Notes: generated by a model not told the origin, from the sequence alone. 47,297 nt of DNA from Thermodesulfobacteriota bacterium (GCA_030017685.1 JASEHH010000017.1:1-47297); one strand, 5' to 3'. Numbered from the stretch's first letter, positions 17,857 through 26,805 are shown. A program made the numbers and translations.

Positions 17857-18999
17857 TTGGTAGAGATTCAGTCCCTCATTGAGAAAGTTAAATTTGATAT
17901 TCGGGAGGAAAGGCCTGAAGAAGAGATCGTTCAAGTGCTTCTCCCGGTTTTGGAAAAAGAACCTGAAACGGCAGGCCGGATGATTGAAGAACTGCCGAAC
18001 ATCCCCTCTCTCCAGATTGCCCGTATCCTCCATCGCCTGCTCGAGATTTCAGGTGACAAAAAAATCCGCAAGGTTATCAAGAGATCGCTCTACCGGTTGA
18101 AGAGCAAAGGGATCAGTGTTGAGGAGGTATTGCAGGGAAAGGAAGGTCCTGTCTTCCGGGCTTTGAAGGCAGAACCCCCCCGGGGATTCGGAGGCCCTTT
18201 TGACTTTCTCGGTCAGCGGTTCCTGATGCTCATGGTTCCCCATATCGGAAGGGGGTTGACCGTGATGCAGGGGATTATCAGCGATACGGAGGGGCTGGTC
18301 GATTTCTCCGGAGGGGAGATGGCCAGCAAAAGATTCAAGGTTTTCTTTGAGGAAATTCAAAAAGGAAGTTCCCTCCCATTGGTGGAGATGGAACCTTCCT
18401 ATGTAGGACTTCTTTTCTTTCAGGCCTACCAACTAACTCTTGATAAAGGGGGGACTCCTCCCCAGGAGTATCTCCAGTTGAAAAAGGAGATCGAAAGCAT
18501 CAAGAAAGAGTATAAGGAATCTCTGGCCTATTCCTGCATCCAGGTGGACGAAATCGAAGGGAACGACCGGATTTTAGGAAGAGGAGGCGATCTCCTAAAA
18601 ACAGACTTATTTGGCGCCTGGAAAATTGGAGAGGAAGAGATCCGGCCCTATGCCGATGAGGTCTGGGAGGCGGAGGAATCGAAACTGATTCTCAATCAGG
18701 CCCAGAAAGAGGTCCGGTTTCAGGAGATCTATCAGAGGGCGCTCTCCGACCTTTTCCCGGAAGAGAGAAGGTCTCTTTACCGGAGGAGAATGGAGGAGAT
18801 GGCCTACTATCTTTTCAAATCAGGAAAAGGGGAGGAGGCAAAAGTTTCTTTGGCGGTTGCTATCGATCTCAAAAAGCCTCCGAATTTGATTCAACCTAAC
18901 CCTTTCCTCTTTCAACTGGCGGTTAAATCGATCTTCACTCTTCTAAAGGAAGCTTACGAAAAGAAGGTGAAGGAGCCTTCTTTTATTATGAAACCGTAA
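17857..18999 (+). CDS. conserved-looking protein of unknown function (380 aa)
   Basis: I do not recognise this family. It is soluble and strongly charged, with no signal peptide or membrane helix. The N-terminal 90 residues look like short alpha-helical repeats (HEAT-like: VQVLLPVLEKEPETAGRMIE, ARILHRLLEISGDKKIRKVI). A middle segment (about 110-180) alternates hydrophobic strands, and the C-terminal 120 residues are helical and charged. TTG at 17857-17859 is chosen because GGGAGGT lies just upstream. It follows the UbiA-family gene by 47 bases and is probably cotranscribed, but no functional link can be stated. Confidence 0.75.
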   Translation: MVEIQSLIEKVKFDIREERPEEEIVQVLLPVLEKEPETAGRMIEELPNIPSLQIARILHRLLEISGDKKIRKVIKRSLYRLKSKGISVEEVLQGKEGPVFRALKAEPPRGFGGPFDFLGQRFLMLMVPHIGRGLTVMQGIISDTEGLVDFSGGEMASKRFKVFFEEIQKGSSLPLVEMEPSYVGLLFFQAYQLTLDKGGTPPQEYLQLKKEIESIKKEYKESLAYSCIQVDEIEGNDRILGRGGDLLKTDLFGAWKIGEEEIRPYADEVWEAEESKLILNQAQKEVRFQEIYQRALSDLFPEERRSLYRRRMEEMAYYLFKSGKGEEAKVSLAVAIDLKKPPNLIQPNPFLFQLAVKSIFTLLKEAYEKKVKEPSFIMKP

Positions 19000-19018
19000 C
19001 CGGAGGTTAAAAACAAAA

Positions 19019-19100
19019 GTTCGGAGTGTTTAGTTCGCCTGCCCGCCGCACAAGGCTTTGGCAGGCGGGTAGTTCGGAGATAATATTTAAATTCATAACT
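19019..19100. repeat. nested palindrome between the 380-aa gene and the AsmA-like gene
   Basis: AGTTCGGAGTGTTTAGTTCG before and AGTTCGGAG after flank the longer palindrome CGCCTGCCCGCCGC...GGCAGGCGGG (19037-19070). This repeats the nesting seen at 9003-9120 with a different inner palindrome. Confidence 0.6.
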
Positions 19101-19142
19101 CCAAACTCATTATATACAGCGTCATTAATCACAACAAAGCAC

Positions 19143-19205
19143 GTCATTCCTGCGAAAGCAGGAATCCAGAAAAACACTGGATTCCGGGTCAAGCCCGGAA
19201 TGACA
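19143..19205. repeat. GTCATTCC...GGAATGAC-type dispersed repeat, copy 3
   Basis: A compact 63-base copy: GTCATTCCTGCGAAAGCAGG, then AATCCAG, a short centre, and CTGGATTCCGGG...CCCGGAATGACA. Hairpins CCTGCGAAAGCAGG and CCGGGTCAAGCCCGG lie within it. Confidence 0.75.
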
Positions 19206-19237
19206 GACTGGTAAAGATTTATTTCGTTAGGTATAAG

Positions 19238-20362
19238 ATGAAAAAGTGGCTAATCATTGCAGGGGTTGTTCTCATCCTCTTTGCTGGAGGCTACCTTGTC
19301 CTCTCCTTCTATGCGGTGAAATTCATTCAGGTCCAAGTTCAAAAGGCGGTTGGACCCGGATTCACCATCGCTGAGATCAAGGTCAAAATAACCCACCTCT
19401 CCATCAATGGAATTCGATTAGAGGATCCCCGCACAAAACAGAACTTCCTCCAGATTGAGGAGATGAGGATTTATCCTGACCTTCCTTCATTTTTCAAAAA
19501 AAGATTGCAAATTCGGGAATTAATGATCTTAAAACCCTCCTTCTTTTTCCATCGAACCCGAGAGGGGGTCTTTGTCGGCCCATGGGTATCCATTAAAAAA
19601 GAAGAGAAGAGCGGAGAAGCCCCTGGCAAGGAAGAGAAAAAGGAAGGGGAGGCCATTTCTATTAAGATTAACCATCTCCGGATCGAGAAGGGCTCCATTG
19701 ATTTCGATGATATGAAAACGGGTGAGACTCCCGGACAGGTCAGATTGAGGGATGTCGATCTGGAAATCAAGAATATCGAATATCCTATTGTCTCCTCCCG
19801 ATCTCCCATTGAATTGAAAGGGAAGATGAAGGGGAAGACGAAAGAAGGGGAGATTGTTACGAAGGGGTGGATCGACCTCAAGACCTCGGATCTGGAAACC
19901 TCTTTAAAAATTCGGGAGGTTGAGTTGAAGGTTTTCGAACCTTACTACCGGAAGAGGGTTTCGGCGGATATTGAGTCCGGGCATTTGAATGTGGACGCCC
20001 ATATTGCGATAAAGAAGAGCGTGATTGATACCCCCGGGAAACTGGAGTTGGCTGATCTTCGTGTTAAAGAAGAAGGGACGATCTTTTATATTCCTGCGAA
20101 AACTCTTCTCTCTCGCCTGAAGGATAAAGGGAATCGTGTGGAGGTTCAATTTCATGTGAAGGGGAATTTGGATGATCCCCGGTTTAAACTACAGGAAACT
20201 TTCCTGATGCGAATTGGAATTGGACTGGCTGAAGCCATAGGGCTTCCGATCAAAGCAGTGGGGGAAAGTCTCTTCGAAGGCTCGGGAAAAGGGTCTGAAG
20301 GGCTTGCGGAAGGGTTGAGGTCGATCGAGGAGCTGCGCAAGAAGAAGGAAAAGAAGAGATGA
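19238..20362 (+). CDS. AsmA/DUF748-like envelope protein
   Basis: The 374-aa protein has an N-terminal membrane anchor (about 4-24, LIIAGVVLILFAGGYLVLSF) and a long beta-rich periplasmic region with the repeating pattern of AsmA/DUF748 proteins (IEEMRIYPDL..., IRELMILKPSFFFHR, INHLRIEKGSIDFDD, RLRDVDLEIKNI). These proteins resemble bridge-like lipid carriers between the inner and outer membrane. A Lys/Glu-rich linker (about 122-143) and a charged C-terminus are low-complexity. ATG at 19238 is the first start before the anchor; only a weak AGG is upstream. It stands alone between repeats. Confidence 0.75.
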   Translation: MKKWLIIAGVVLILFAGGYLVLSFYAVKFIQVQVQKAVGPGFTIAEIKVKITHLSINGIRLEDPRTKQNFLQIEEMRIYPDLPSFFKKRLQIRELMILKPSFFFHRTREGVFVGPWVSIKKEEKSGEAPGKEEKKEGEAISIKINHLRIEKGSIDFDDMKTGETPGQVRLRDVDLEIKNIEYPIVSSRSPIELKGKMKGKTKEGEIVTKGWIDLKTSDLETSLKIREVELKVFEPYYRKRVSADIESGHLNVDAHIAIKKSVIDTPGKLELADLRVKEEGTIFYIPAKTLLSRLKDKGNRVEVQFHVKGNLDDPRFKLQETFLMRIGIGLAEAIGLPIKAVGESLFEGSGKGSEGLAEGLRSIEELRKKKEKKR

Positions 20363-20453
20363 GTTTCCTTTTCATCGATCAGATGTCTTTTTCCGATAAC
20401 CTGATTTCCTGTTATCCTTCATCCTGGTTTCCTGATCACCTGATGACCCCATT

Positions 20454-21380
20454 ATGATTTCCATCAGATGGATTCTTTCCGTTTTATCGATACCTTTTTT
20501 ATGGAGACCCGGCACACCCCTCGTCCGGCCGAACCGGATCGACTGGAATCCCTCCCTTTCTCCTCAAACCGTTCAGATTAAAGGCCGTACTATTTTTTAT
20601 GTTGTTAAAGGAGAGGGAAAGCCCCTTCTATTGATTCACGGCTATGGGGCCGGGATATGGGTGTGGGAAAAGCAGATTGAAATCCTTTCCCATTCCTACC
20701 GGGTCTATGCCCTGGACCTCATCGGTTATGGTTTTTCAGACAGGCCAAAGATTGACTATACCGCCGAGGTCTATATCCATTTCGTGAGGGATTTCATGGA
20801 TGGAGTTGGAATGAAGAGGGCAACTCTGATTGGGAATTCAATGGGTGGAGGGATTGCCTGGGCCATGGCAGCCCTCTTTCCAGAACGGGTCGAGAAATTG
20901 ATATTGATCAACTGTATCCCGCCAGATATCTTGGATCAGGTCAGAAATGATTCCTTCAGAACACTGGTGGCCATCAAGGATATTTTCCTGCTTCCCTATT
21001 TGATCATTGCCGGTCGAAGCAGCAATTCGGTGAAGTTAATCCTTCAGGAGTGTGTTTCTGATATCAAACTCATCACCCCTGAAATATTGAATCGCCAATA
21101 CCAGCTTTCCAAAATCAAAGGGACCACCTGGGTTCTTTACTCCACCTTCAAAAATGCTGGGGGTGCCTCAAAGCTGAAGGATTGCCTTTCCCAGATTCAC
21201 CAACCCACGCTTCTCATCTGGGGGGAAAAAGATCTCATCTTTCCTCCCTCTGTGGGAGAAGGTCTCCATCGGATCATCAAAAATTCAAAAATTCAGATCA
21301 TCAAGGGAAGTGGCCATATCCCTATGTGGGAGACCCCAGAAGAGGTCAATCAAGTCATTCTTGACTTCCTTAAAGAATAG
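20454..21380 (+). CDS. alpha/beta-fold hydrolase
   Basis: A 308-aa alpha/beta hydrolase with a complete catalytic set: oxyanion segment LLIHGYGAG (about 59-67), nucleophile elbow GNSMGG (about 127-132), acid in WGEKD (about 260-264) and base in GSGHIPMW (about 284-291). An N-terminal hydrophobic stretch (ISIRWILSVLSIPFLW) may be a signal or anchor, so the enzyme may sit at the membrane. The substrate is unknown; esterase, lipase and C-C hydrolase members share this layout. It ends next to a word palindrome that faces the convergent dctM gene. Confidence 0.85.
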   Translation: MISIRWILSVLSIPFLWRPGTPLVRPNRIDWNPSLSPQTVQIKGRTIFYVVKGEGKPLLLIHGYGAGIWVWEKQIEILSHSYRVYALDLIGYGFSDRPKIDYTAEVYIHFVRDFMDGVGMKRATLIGNSMGGGIAWAMAALFPERVEKLILINCIPPDILDQVRNDSFRTLVAIKDIFLLPYLIIAGRSSNSVKLILQECVSDIKLITPEILNRQYQLSKIKGTTWVLYSTFKNAGGASKLKDCLSQIHQPTLLIWGEKDLIFPPSVGEGLHRIIKNSKIQIIKGSGHIPMWETPEEVNQVILDFLKE

Positions 21381-21476
21381 TTCGGAGAAGTTAGTTCGTA
21401 GTTCGGAGAGGGAAATTTAATCTTTATTCTTAAGTTATTGATACTCCGAACTCCTAACTCTGAACTCCGAACTTTG
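21378..21476. repeat. word palindrome between two convergent genes
   Basis: AGTTCGGAGAAGTTAGTTCG... (21379-21411) pairs with ...ACTCCGAACTCCTAACTCTG (from 21442) around an AT-rich centre. Its position between convergent stop codons means the stem could act as a bidirectional terminator, but there is no T-run. Confidence 0.6.
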
Positions 21477-21478
21477 AA

Positions 21479-22738
21479 TTATTTGAGGAGGGCGAGGCTT
21501 AACCAGGGGACATAGGTGATGATCGCCAAACCTATCAGAAGGATGGCAATAAATGGGAGTGATGCAAGATAGAGTCTCAATACCGGTTTTTCAAAACGGA
21601 TGCTGGAGATAAAGAGGTTGATTCCTAAAGGAGGGAACGAGGCTCCGATCTCAAGGTTGGCGAGGAAGATGATCCCGAGGTGAATAGGGTGAATTCCATA
21701 GGCGTGGGCGATCGGGGTAATGAGGGGGATGACGACAGTCAGTGCAGAGAATATACCCATGACGCAGCCCACAGCCAATAGAAAGAGGTTCAGCACCACC
21801 AAGAAGACGAATGGGCTGGTAATATGGGCTTTGAAGAAATCCAGCATCCTCATCGGGATTTCCTGGTCAATCAGATAATTGGTTAGGCCGAGGGCAGCAC
21901 CCAGAATGATTAAAATTCCCCCAACTAATACCATACTCTTTCTCATGATCTGAGGAAGTTCCTTCCATTTAATATCCCGGTAGATGACCACTTCGATCAG
22001 GAGGACATAAGTCGCTGTAATGGCGGCGGCCTCACTAACAACAAAATATCCACTATAGATTCCACCCAAGACGACGACAGGGAGAGGGAGTTCCCAAATC
22101 ATCTCACGAAGGGCCTTAAACACCTCGGATAGATTGAACTTGGTTCGAGGGATTTCGGAAAAGATGGCTTTCTGAACGCTAAATGCGGAGAGCAGAACTA
22201 CCAGAAGGACGCCAGGCAGAATGCCTGCGAGAAAGAGTTGATCAATCCCCACCTTCGCTACTATCGCATAGATAATCAGGGGGAGGCTTGGTGGAAAGAG
22301 CAACCCTAATGTGCCTGAAGTGGTCAATAGACCAAGGGAGAACCTTTCTGGGTATCTCCCCTGTACCATCGCAGGAAAGAGGATGCCCCCTAAGGCGATG
22401 ATCGTGAGCCCTGTCGCGCCGGTCAGGGCAGTAAAAATGGCGCAGGCGAGAAGGGCAATGATCGATAGCCCACCTGGCAACCACCCTAAGATGGCATCCG
22501 AAAGTCTGATCAACTTTTTTGGGGCTCCACTCTCTGAAAGGAGATATCCAGCAAAGGTGAAGAGTGGGATAGCGACGAGGATGGGAGTCGTCGCTATCCG
22601 ATACATCTCAATGATCATGGCTGAGGAATCGATCTGGCTGGAGAATAACAAAAAGAGGGCCAGGCCAGAGATGACGGCGAAGATGGGCGCTCCGAAGAGC
22701 ATGAAGAGGAGGATGGTGATGATCAGCAGGAGGGTCAT
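21479..22738 (-). CDS. dctM: TRAP transporter large permease (DctM type), system 1
   Basis: The 419-aa protein has about 12 hydrophobic helices and DctM-family landmarks: an N-terminal LLLFMLFGAPIFAVISGLAL, ALTGATGLTIIALGGILFPAM, LFPPSLPLIIYAIVAKVGI and LEIGASFPPLGINLFI. It is the sodium- or proton-driven membrane channel of a TRAP importer. The ATG at 22736-22738 overlaps the dctQ end by four bases (ATGA), so the two are translationally coupled. It is the last gene of tatT-dctP-dctQ-dctM. Confidence 0.94.
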   Translation of the reverse strand: MTLLLIITILLFMLFGAPIFAVISGLALFLLFSSQIDSSAMIIEMYRIATTPILVAIPLFTFAGYLLSESGAPKKLIRLSDAILGWLPGGLSIIALLACAIFTALTGATGLTIIALGGILFPAMVQGRYPERFSLGLLTTSGTLGLLFPPSLPLIIYAIVAKVGIDQLFLAGILPGVLLVVLLSAFSVQKAIFSEIPRTKFNLSEVFKALREMIWELPLPVVVLGGIYSGYFVVSEAAAITATYVLLIEVVIYRDIKWKELPQIMRKSMVLVGGILIILGAALGLTNYLIDQEIPMRMLDFFKAHITSPFVFLVVLNLFLLAVGCVMGIFSALTVVIPLITPIAHAYGIHPIHLGIIFLANLEIGASFPPLGINLFISSIRFEKPVLRLYLASLPFIAILLIGLAIITYVPWLSLALLK

Positions 22739-23250
22739 TTTTCTCCCTCCTGGTTAGGAATGGAGTCCCTCTTCATGATTTGGGAAAGTTTCTTCAGGGT
22801 TTGAAGACCAAACCGGAAAGCCATTACCCCAAAAGTTATGGGAAGGATGATCTGTGGGATCCAGGCAGGAATCCTTGAGAAGATGACGTTCCCCATCTGG
22901 GCCTCATTTTTAATAAATTTCAAGGCGGCAAAGCACAGAAGGCCGCAGACAAAAAAAGAAAACAGGTGGGTGAGGATATCGGAAACAGTCTTTCCCCGCC
23001 CGGGCATCCATCGAGAAAGGACATCAATGTTGATGTGTTTCCCCTCTCTCGTAGCCAAGGCGGCACCGATAAAACCTACCCAGAGGACCAGATTCCTGAC
23101 CAGCGGGTCTCCCCAGGCGAGACCCGTGGCAAAGACGTTCCGGAGGACGATCTGCAAAAAAGCGATGAGGATCATGACGCTTAGCAGGATGACGAGGAGG
23201 GTTTGCTCCACCCTGTCAATGACTTCATCCGTTCGCTCCCACCGATCCAT
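22735..23250 (-). CDS. dctQ: TRAP transporter small permease (DctQ type), system 1
   Basis: A 171-aa four-helix protein with the DctQ core RNVFATGLAWGDPLVRNLVLWVGFIGAALATREGKHINID in residues about 37-76. It pairs with DctM in the membrane. Its ATG (23248-23250) shares one base with the dctP stop (TAATG) and its end overlaps dctM by four bases. Confidence 0.93.
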   Translation of the reverse strand: MDRWERTDEVIDRVEQTLLVILLSVMILIAFLQIVLRNVFATGLAWGDPLVRNLVLWVGFIGAALATREGKHINIDVLSRWMPGRGKTVSDILTHLFSFFVCGLLCFAALKFIKNEAQMGNVIFSRIPAWIPQIILPITFGVMAFRFGLQTLKKLSQIMKRDSIPNQEGEK

Positions 23251-24272
23251 TATTTTTCTCCCCTTCGATAACTTTCTAAGTAAGCGCTTACCTCATTCAA
23301 GACCTTTTTGGAGAAGGATTGACCGCCTATATGGCCCATGGCTTTATTCGACAGTTTTTTGAATTCATCGACTTGGTCCTTTGAGGGTGTAATGATCTTC
23401 ACCCCTTGCTTCGTCATCACCTTGATCGCCTCTCGATTTTCGTTTCGGGTTACGATCTTCAATTGATCGAGATGACGTTGGCAACTTTCGATAAGGATAT
23501 TCTGGAAGGCTGGCGGGATATGTTTGAAGGTGTCTTTATTGACCACAATCCCACCTGCCAAATAGGACAAAGGGACATCCGTCATGTATTTTACTTTAGT
23601 AAACCACTGGAGGGAGATGGCCCCTGAGGGAGGGGCGTAGACGACATCGACCAGTCCGGTTTGCAGGCCGACGAGAACATCGGGAACAGAGAGGGGGATG
23701 GCCGAAACTCCAGCTTCATCGAAGATAGCTTTGGCCATCGGTGATTCCTCCCAAATCCAGACCTTTGCCTTTTTGAGATCGGCCACACTGGCAACGGGGA
23801 GGGTGGACATCAGGTGGACAAATCCTGCCTCAGACCACCCGAGAAGAATATATCCGTTATCCTCCAGACCCTTTCTGAAGAAAGAATCCATCTTTGCCAA
23901 CGTGGTATCGACTTCTTCATACCTCTGGAAGATGAAGGGTACCTGGAGCACATCGATCTCTTTGAAGAGCGGAGAAAGCCCCCCGGTAGTGAGGGCTGCA
24001 CTCTGGATCTGGCCGATCTTCATCTTGCGGAGCATATCCATCTCATCTCCCAGGACCCCGCCAGGGTAAATTTTAAACTGGACTTTGTTTTCCGTCTTTT
24101 TCATCACTTCTTTGTTCAAGGTATTCAAGGTTTTCATCCAGGAGCTTCCCTCTGGGGCCAGGGTGCCCAATTTGATCACGACGCTCTTTTCCATTCCATT
24201 GGCAGGTGGGATGAGAAAGAGGAAGGCCAATAAGCTGAGTCCTAGGGTTTTTATCATATCATGTCTGCCCAT
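23250..24272 (-). CDS. dctP: TRAP transporter periplasmic substrate-binding protein (DctP type), system 1
   Basis: The 340-aa protein has a signal peptide (about 1-26, TLGLSLLAFLFLIPPANG) and a DctP fold with IKLGTLAPEGSSWMKTLNTL, the DVVYAPPSGAISLQWF segment and a C-terminal FKKLSNKAMGHIGG. Unlike typical C4-dicarboxylate binders it lacks the conserved substrate arginine in an obvious RxPxD/RVxGSP motif (here KVWIWEESPMAKAI), so the ligand is probably not a simple dicarboxylate. I start at ATG 24270-24272, preceded by AGGAG, rather than the upstream TTG at 24290. The neighbouring tatT supports a TatT-linked TRAP subtype. Confidence 0.92.
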   Translation of the reverse strand: MGRHDMIKTLGLSLLAFLFLIPPANGMEKSVVIKLGTLAPEGSSWMKTLNTLNKEVMKKTENKVQFKIYPGGVLGDEMDMLRKMKIGQIQSAALTTGGLSPLFKEIDVLQVPFIFQRYEEVDTTLAKMDSFFRKGLEDNGYILLGWSEAGFVHLMSTLPVASVADLKKAKVWIWEESPMAKAIFDEAGVSAIPLSVPDVLVGLQTGLVDVVYAPPSGAISLQWFTKVKYMTDVPLSYLAGGIVVNKDTFKHIPPAFQNILIESCQRHLDQLKIVTRNENREAIKVMTKQGVKIITPSKDQVDEFKKLSNKAMGHIGGQSFSKKVLNEVSAYLESYRRGEK

Positions 24273-24282
24273 ATTCTTTCTC

Positions 24283-25164
24283 CTATTCAAAATATTCTTC
24301 GATGCGACTGAGCAATTCTTTCGCCTTCTTTTTGGCCACGGTATTGAGAAGGACTAAGTCCGGGGAAGTCTCAACTGGTGTCTCTAAAACTTTTTGAAGG
24401 GTGGAGGCAAAGAGGTCTTTGTCCTCCATTTTTCGAGCGTAATAGTTTGCATAATAGACATAGGCCATTAAAAATTTTCCTTGTCCAAGATCCATGGCCT
24501 TCAGAAAATGTCCTTGAGCTTTTTTGAGATCTCCGCCGGCAATTTTCGGTCTCGAAGCGAACCATATCCCCATGAAGAGGTGAGGGCCGCCATAATAGAA
24601 TCCTTCGTCCAGCTGTATAACCCGTTTCATCATCTCCTCGACCCTCGGGAGTTCTGCCACGGCCTCCATGGAATCGAGATTTAAACTTATCCAGTTCGCC
24701 CAACAGGTAGCACTCCAAAAGAGGTATGGGACATCTTTTTTACCAAGAGCTCTCAGCCCCTCTTTGAAGTCGTCGAAAGGTCTCTGGAGAGGTCCCTTCA
24801 ATCCCCTTTTCTCCAAAGATCGAAGGGCATAACTTCTGCCCTTTTCGAGGAGAACCTTTGCATACTCTTTATCCTGCTCCTCTAAAAAGGTCGAAGCAAA
24901 AGAAGAGTAACCCTGGGCTGCAGCGATCAATAACTCCTCATTGTCCGGCCACTTCTCGATCATTCCGTCCATCAACAGGAGATAGGCGGGCATGCCTTCA
25001 CGAATCATTTTCAGGTCCGATTGTTTATAGGAGGCTTGGGCTACCCCTTCCAAGAGGATTGCTGTAGCAGCGACAGTCCATTTTTTACTGGGGAGACAGG
25101 CAGAGGAACTGAGGACAATACATAATAAAAGAGAAATCCCAATTCGATTGAGGTGAGACGCCAT
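24283..25164 (-). CDS. tatT: TatT-like TRAP-associated TPR lipoprotein
   Basis: A 293-aa helical protein with an N-terminal lipoprotein signal (SSSAC, Cys23; the -3 residue is Ser, a weak lipobox) and repeated helical pairs of TPR character (ELLIAAAQGYSSFASTF, AKVLLEKGRSYALRSLEK, GDLKKAQGHFLKAMDL, KFLMAYVYYANYYARK). This matches the TRAP-associated TPR protein described in Treponema pallidum (TatT, Tp0956), which binds its DctP partner in the periplasm. I start at ATG 25162-25164; the TTG at 25188 gives a poor leader. It is first in the operon, just after a strong promoter, and ends 10 bases before dctP. Confidence 0.85.
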   Translation of the reverse strand: MASHLNRIGISLLLCIVLSSSACLPSKKWTVAATAILLEGVAQASYKQSDLKMIREGMPAYLLLMDGMIEKWPDNEELLIAAAQGYSSFASTFLEEQDKEYAKVLLEKGRSYALRSLEKRGLKGPLQRPFDDFKEGLRALGKKDVPYLFWSATCWANWISLNLDSMEAVAELPRVEEMMKRVIQLDEGFYYGGPHLFMGIWFASRPKIAGGDLKKAQGHFLKAMDLGQGKFLMAYVYYANYYARKMEDKDLFASTLQKVLETPVETSPDLVLLNTVAKKKAKELLSRIEEYFE

Positions 25165-25214
25165 ATTTCCGTCCCTTGCGACGATCAAAAGACTCCTTTA
25201 AGTTATGATAAAAA

Positions 25215-25243
25215 TTTATATTTCTAAATCGGGAGTATGTCAA
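25215..25243 (-). promoter_or_regulatory. sigma70-type promoter of the TRAP operon 1
   Basis: On the minus strand TTGACA (25238-25243), 17 bases, then TATAAA (25215-25220), about 50 bases upstream of the tatT start. One of the best promoter matches in the window. Confidence 0.7.
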
Positions 25244-25323
25244 CTCATTTTAGATAATGAATAAATCTTCAAATGGCAAAACCGTGTTTCAACCTCCCAG
25301 GTTCTCAGGAGGAGAATAATGGC

Positions 25324-25352
25324 TTGACAAAAGAGAGGACAATCGATAATAG
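25324..25352 (+). promoter_or_regulatory. sigma70-type promoter of the ketosynthase gene
   Basis: TTGACA (25324-25329), 17 bases, then TAATAG (25347-25352), about 32 bases before the TTG start. The -10 is imperfect. Confidence 0.5.
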
Positions 25353-25384
25353 AATAGCAGAACATTCGAAGAGAGGGGATCGAT

Positions 25385-26713
25385 TTGGGGAATTATAGGA
25401 AGCGGGTAGTGATCACTGGAATCGGGCCTGTTACACCGGTGGGGATCGGGAAAGAGGCCTTTTGGGAGAGTCTGGTTCAAGGGAAATCCTCTTTCAAGCG
25501 GATCGAGTTTCCAGGTCGTGACATGAGTCAGTACCGGTGCCAGATCGCTGCGCCCATTGAAGGATTCGATCTGGGTCAATATGTGGAGAGATCGAAGCAT
25601 TCGAAATATTTTGGGAAGACCTCCCAGTATGCTGTTGCTGCGACAAGGATTGCTCTTGAGGATGCGGGCATTCAGTTTGAAAGAAATGATGCGGGGACGA
25701 AAAACCCCCATGAACAAAAAAGTGAATATCGACTGAGGGGGATTGATCCCTTCCGCATTGGAGTGATCCTTGGAGTGAGCGTGGAATCCATGGAGATCTT
25801 GGAACATTATCACGAGCGTTTTTTATCGAGAGGGACCAGGGGAATTTCTCCTTTTGCACTTCCCAATATCTACCTGAGCGCTATCACCTCCCATGTGGCC
25901 CAGTATTTCACGATCAGAGGAACTTCGTTTGCCCTCTCGACCGCCTGTGCCTCAGCCACACATGCCATGGCCAATAGTTTTCTTCAGATTCAGGGGGGAA
26001 TGGAAGATGTCGTGGTGACTGGAGGGTCGGATGCCTGTCTGACCCCCTATGTCTTCGGAGGGTTCGATGTGCTCAGGGCGATGTCGACGAGGAATGATGA
26101 TCCTCAACGGGCGTGCAGGCCTTTTGATCGCGAGAGAGATGGTTTTGTCATGGCCGAAGGAGCAGGAGTACTCGTCTTTGAGGAGCTGGAACATGCCAGA
26201 AGAAGAGGGGCACGAATCTATGGGGAGGTAGCGGGATTCGGGATGACGGCTGACGCCTTTCATCTCACCGAGCCCGATCCGGATGGAAAAGCCCTTGGCA
26301 AGGCGGTCAGAAATGCGCTTGAAACAGCCGGAGTCCATCCAGATGAGGTCGATTACATCAATCCCCATGGCACCTCCACTCCGCTCAACGACAAGGTGGA
26401 GACGAGGATGATCAAAGATGTCTTCGGGAAGAAGGCATATGATATTCCCATCAGTTCCACCAAATCGGTTACAGGCCATATGATGGGAGCCGCAGGAGGT
26501 GTGGAAGCGATTGCCGTGGTTCTAACCATCGAAAAGGGAACCATCCATCCCACCCTCAATTATGAATTTCCGGATCCGGAATGCGACCTCGACTATGTTC
26601 CCAATGAGGCCAGAAAGAAGGAAGTGAGGATAGGACTCTCCATCTCTGCCGGTTTCGGAGGGGTGAATAGCGCCATCCTGATTAAAAAGTTTGAGGATTC
26701 TCGCTCTTCTTGA
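25385..26713 (+). CDS. fabF: beta-ketoacyl-ACP synthase (FabF-like)
   Basis: A 442-aa thiolase-fold condensing enzyme with the full Cys-His-His set: STACASATHAM (Cys188), NPHGTSTPLND (His328) and SSTKSVTGHMMGAAGG (His365), plus RPFDRERDGFVMAEGAG. This is the FabF/KASII layout that elongates malonyl-ACP chains. Compared with the usual family there is an extra hydrophilic stretch of about 20 residues (about 100-120, NDAGTKNPHEQKSEYRLRG) before RIGVILG. It stands apart from any fab cluster, so it may serve a special lipid or polyketide route. TTG at 25385 is preceded by GAGGGG. Confidence 0.88.
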   Translation: MGNYRKRVVITGIGPVTPVGIGKEAFWESLVQGKSSFKRIEFPGRDMSQYRCQIAAPIEGFDLGQYVERSKHSKYFGKTSQYAVAATRIALEDAGIQFERNDAGTKNPHEQKSEYRLRGIDPFRIGVILGVSVESMEILEHYHERFLSRGTRGISPFALPNIYLSAITSHVAQYFTIRGTSFALSTACASATHAMANSFLQIQGGMEDVVVTGGSDACLTPYVFGGFDVLRAMSTRNDDPQRACRPFDRERDGFVMAEGAGVLVFEELEHARRRGARIYGEVAGFGMTADAFHLTEPDPDGKALGKAVRNALETAGVHPDEVDYINPHGTSTPLNDKVETRMIKDVFGKKAYDIPISSTKSVTGHMMGAAGGVEAIAVVLTIEKGTIHPTLNYEFPDPECDLDYVPNEARKKEVRIGLSISAGFGGVNSAILIKKFEDSRSS

Positions 26714-26735
26714 TCCGTTTTTTCCCCTTAGCAAG

Positions 26736-26763
26736 TTGACACACCTGGCAGAAAGTATATAAT
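26736..26763 (+). promoter_or_regulatory. sigma70-type promoter of the double-GAF kinase
   Basis: TTGACA (26736-26741), 16 bases, then TATAAT (26758-26763), 42 bases before the ATG. Confidence 0.7.
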
Positions 26764-26805
26764 AATCCTATTCTCCCTGAAGGTATTTAAAAAGCCGGTG
26801 AGAAG

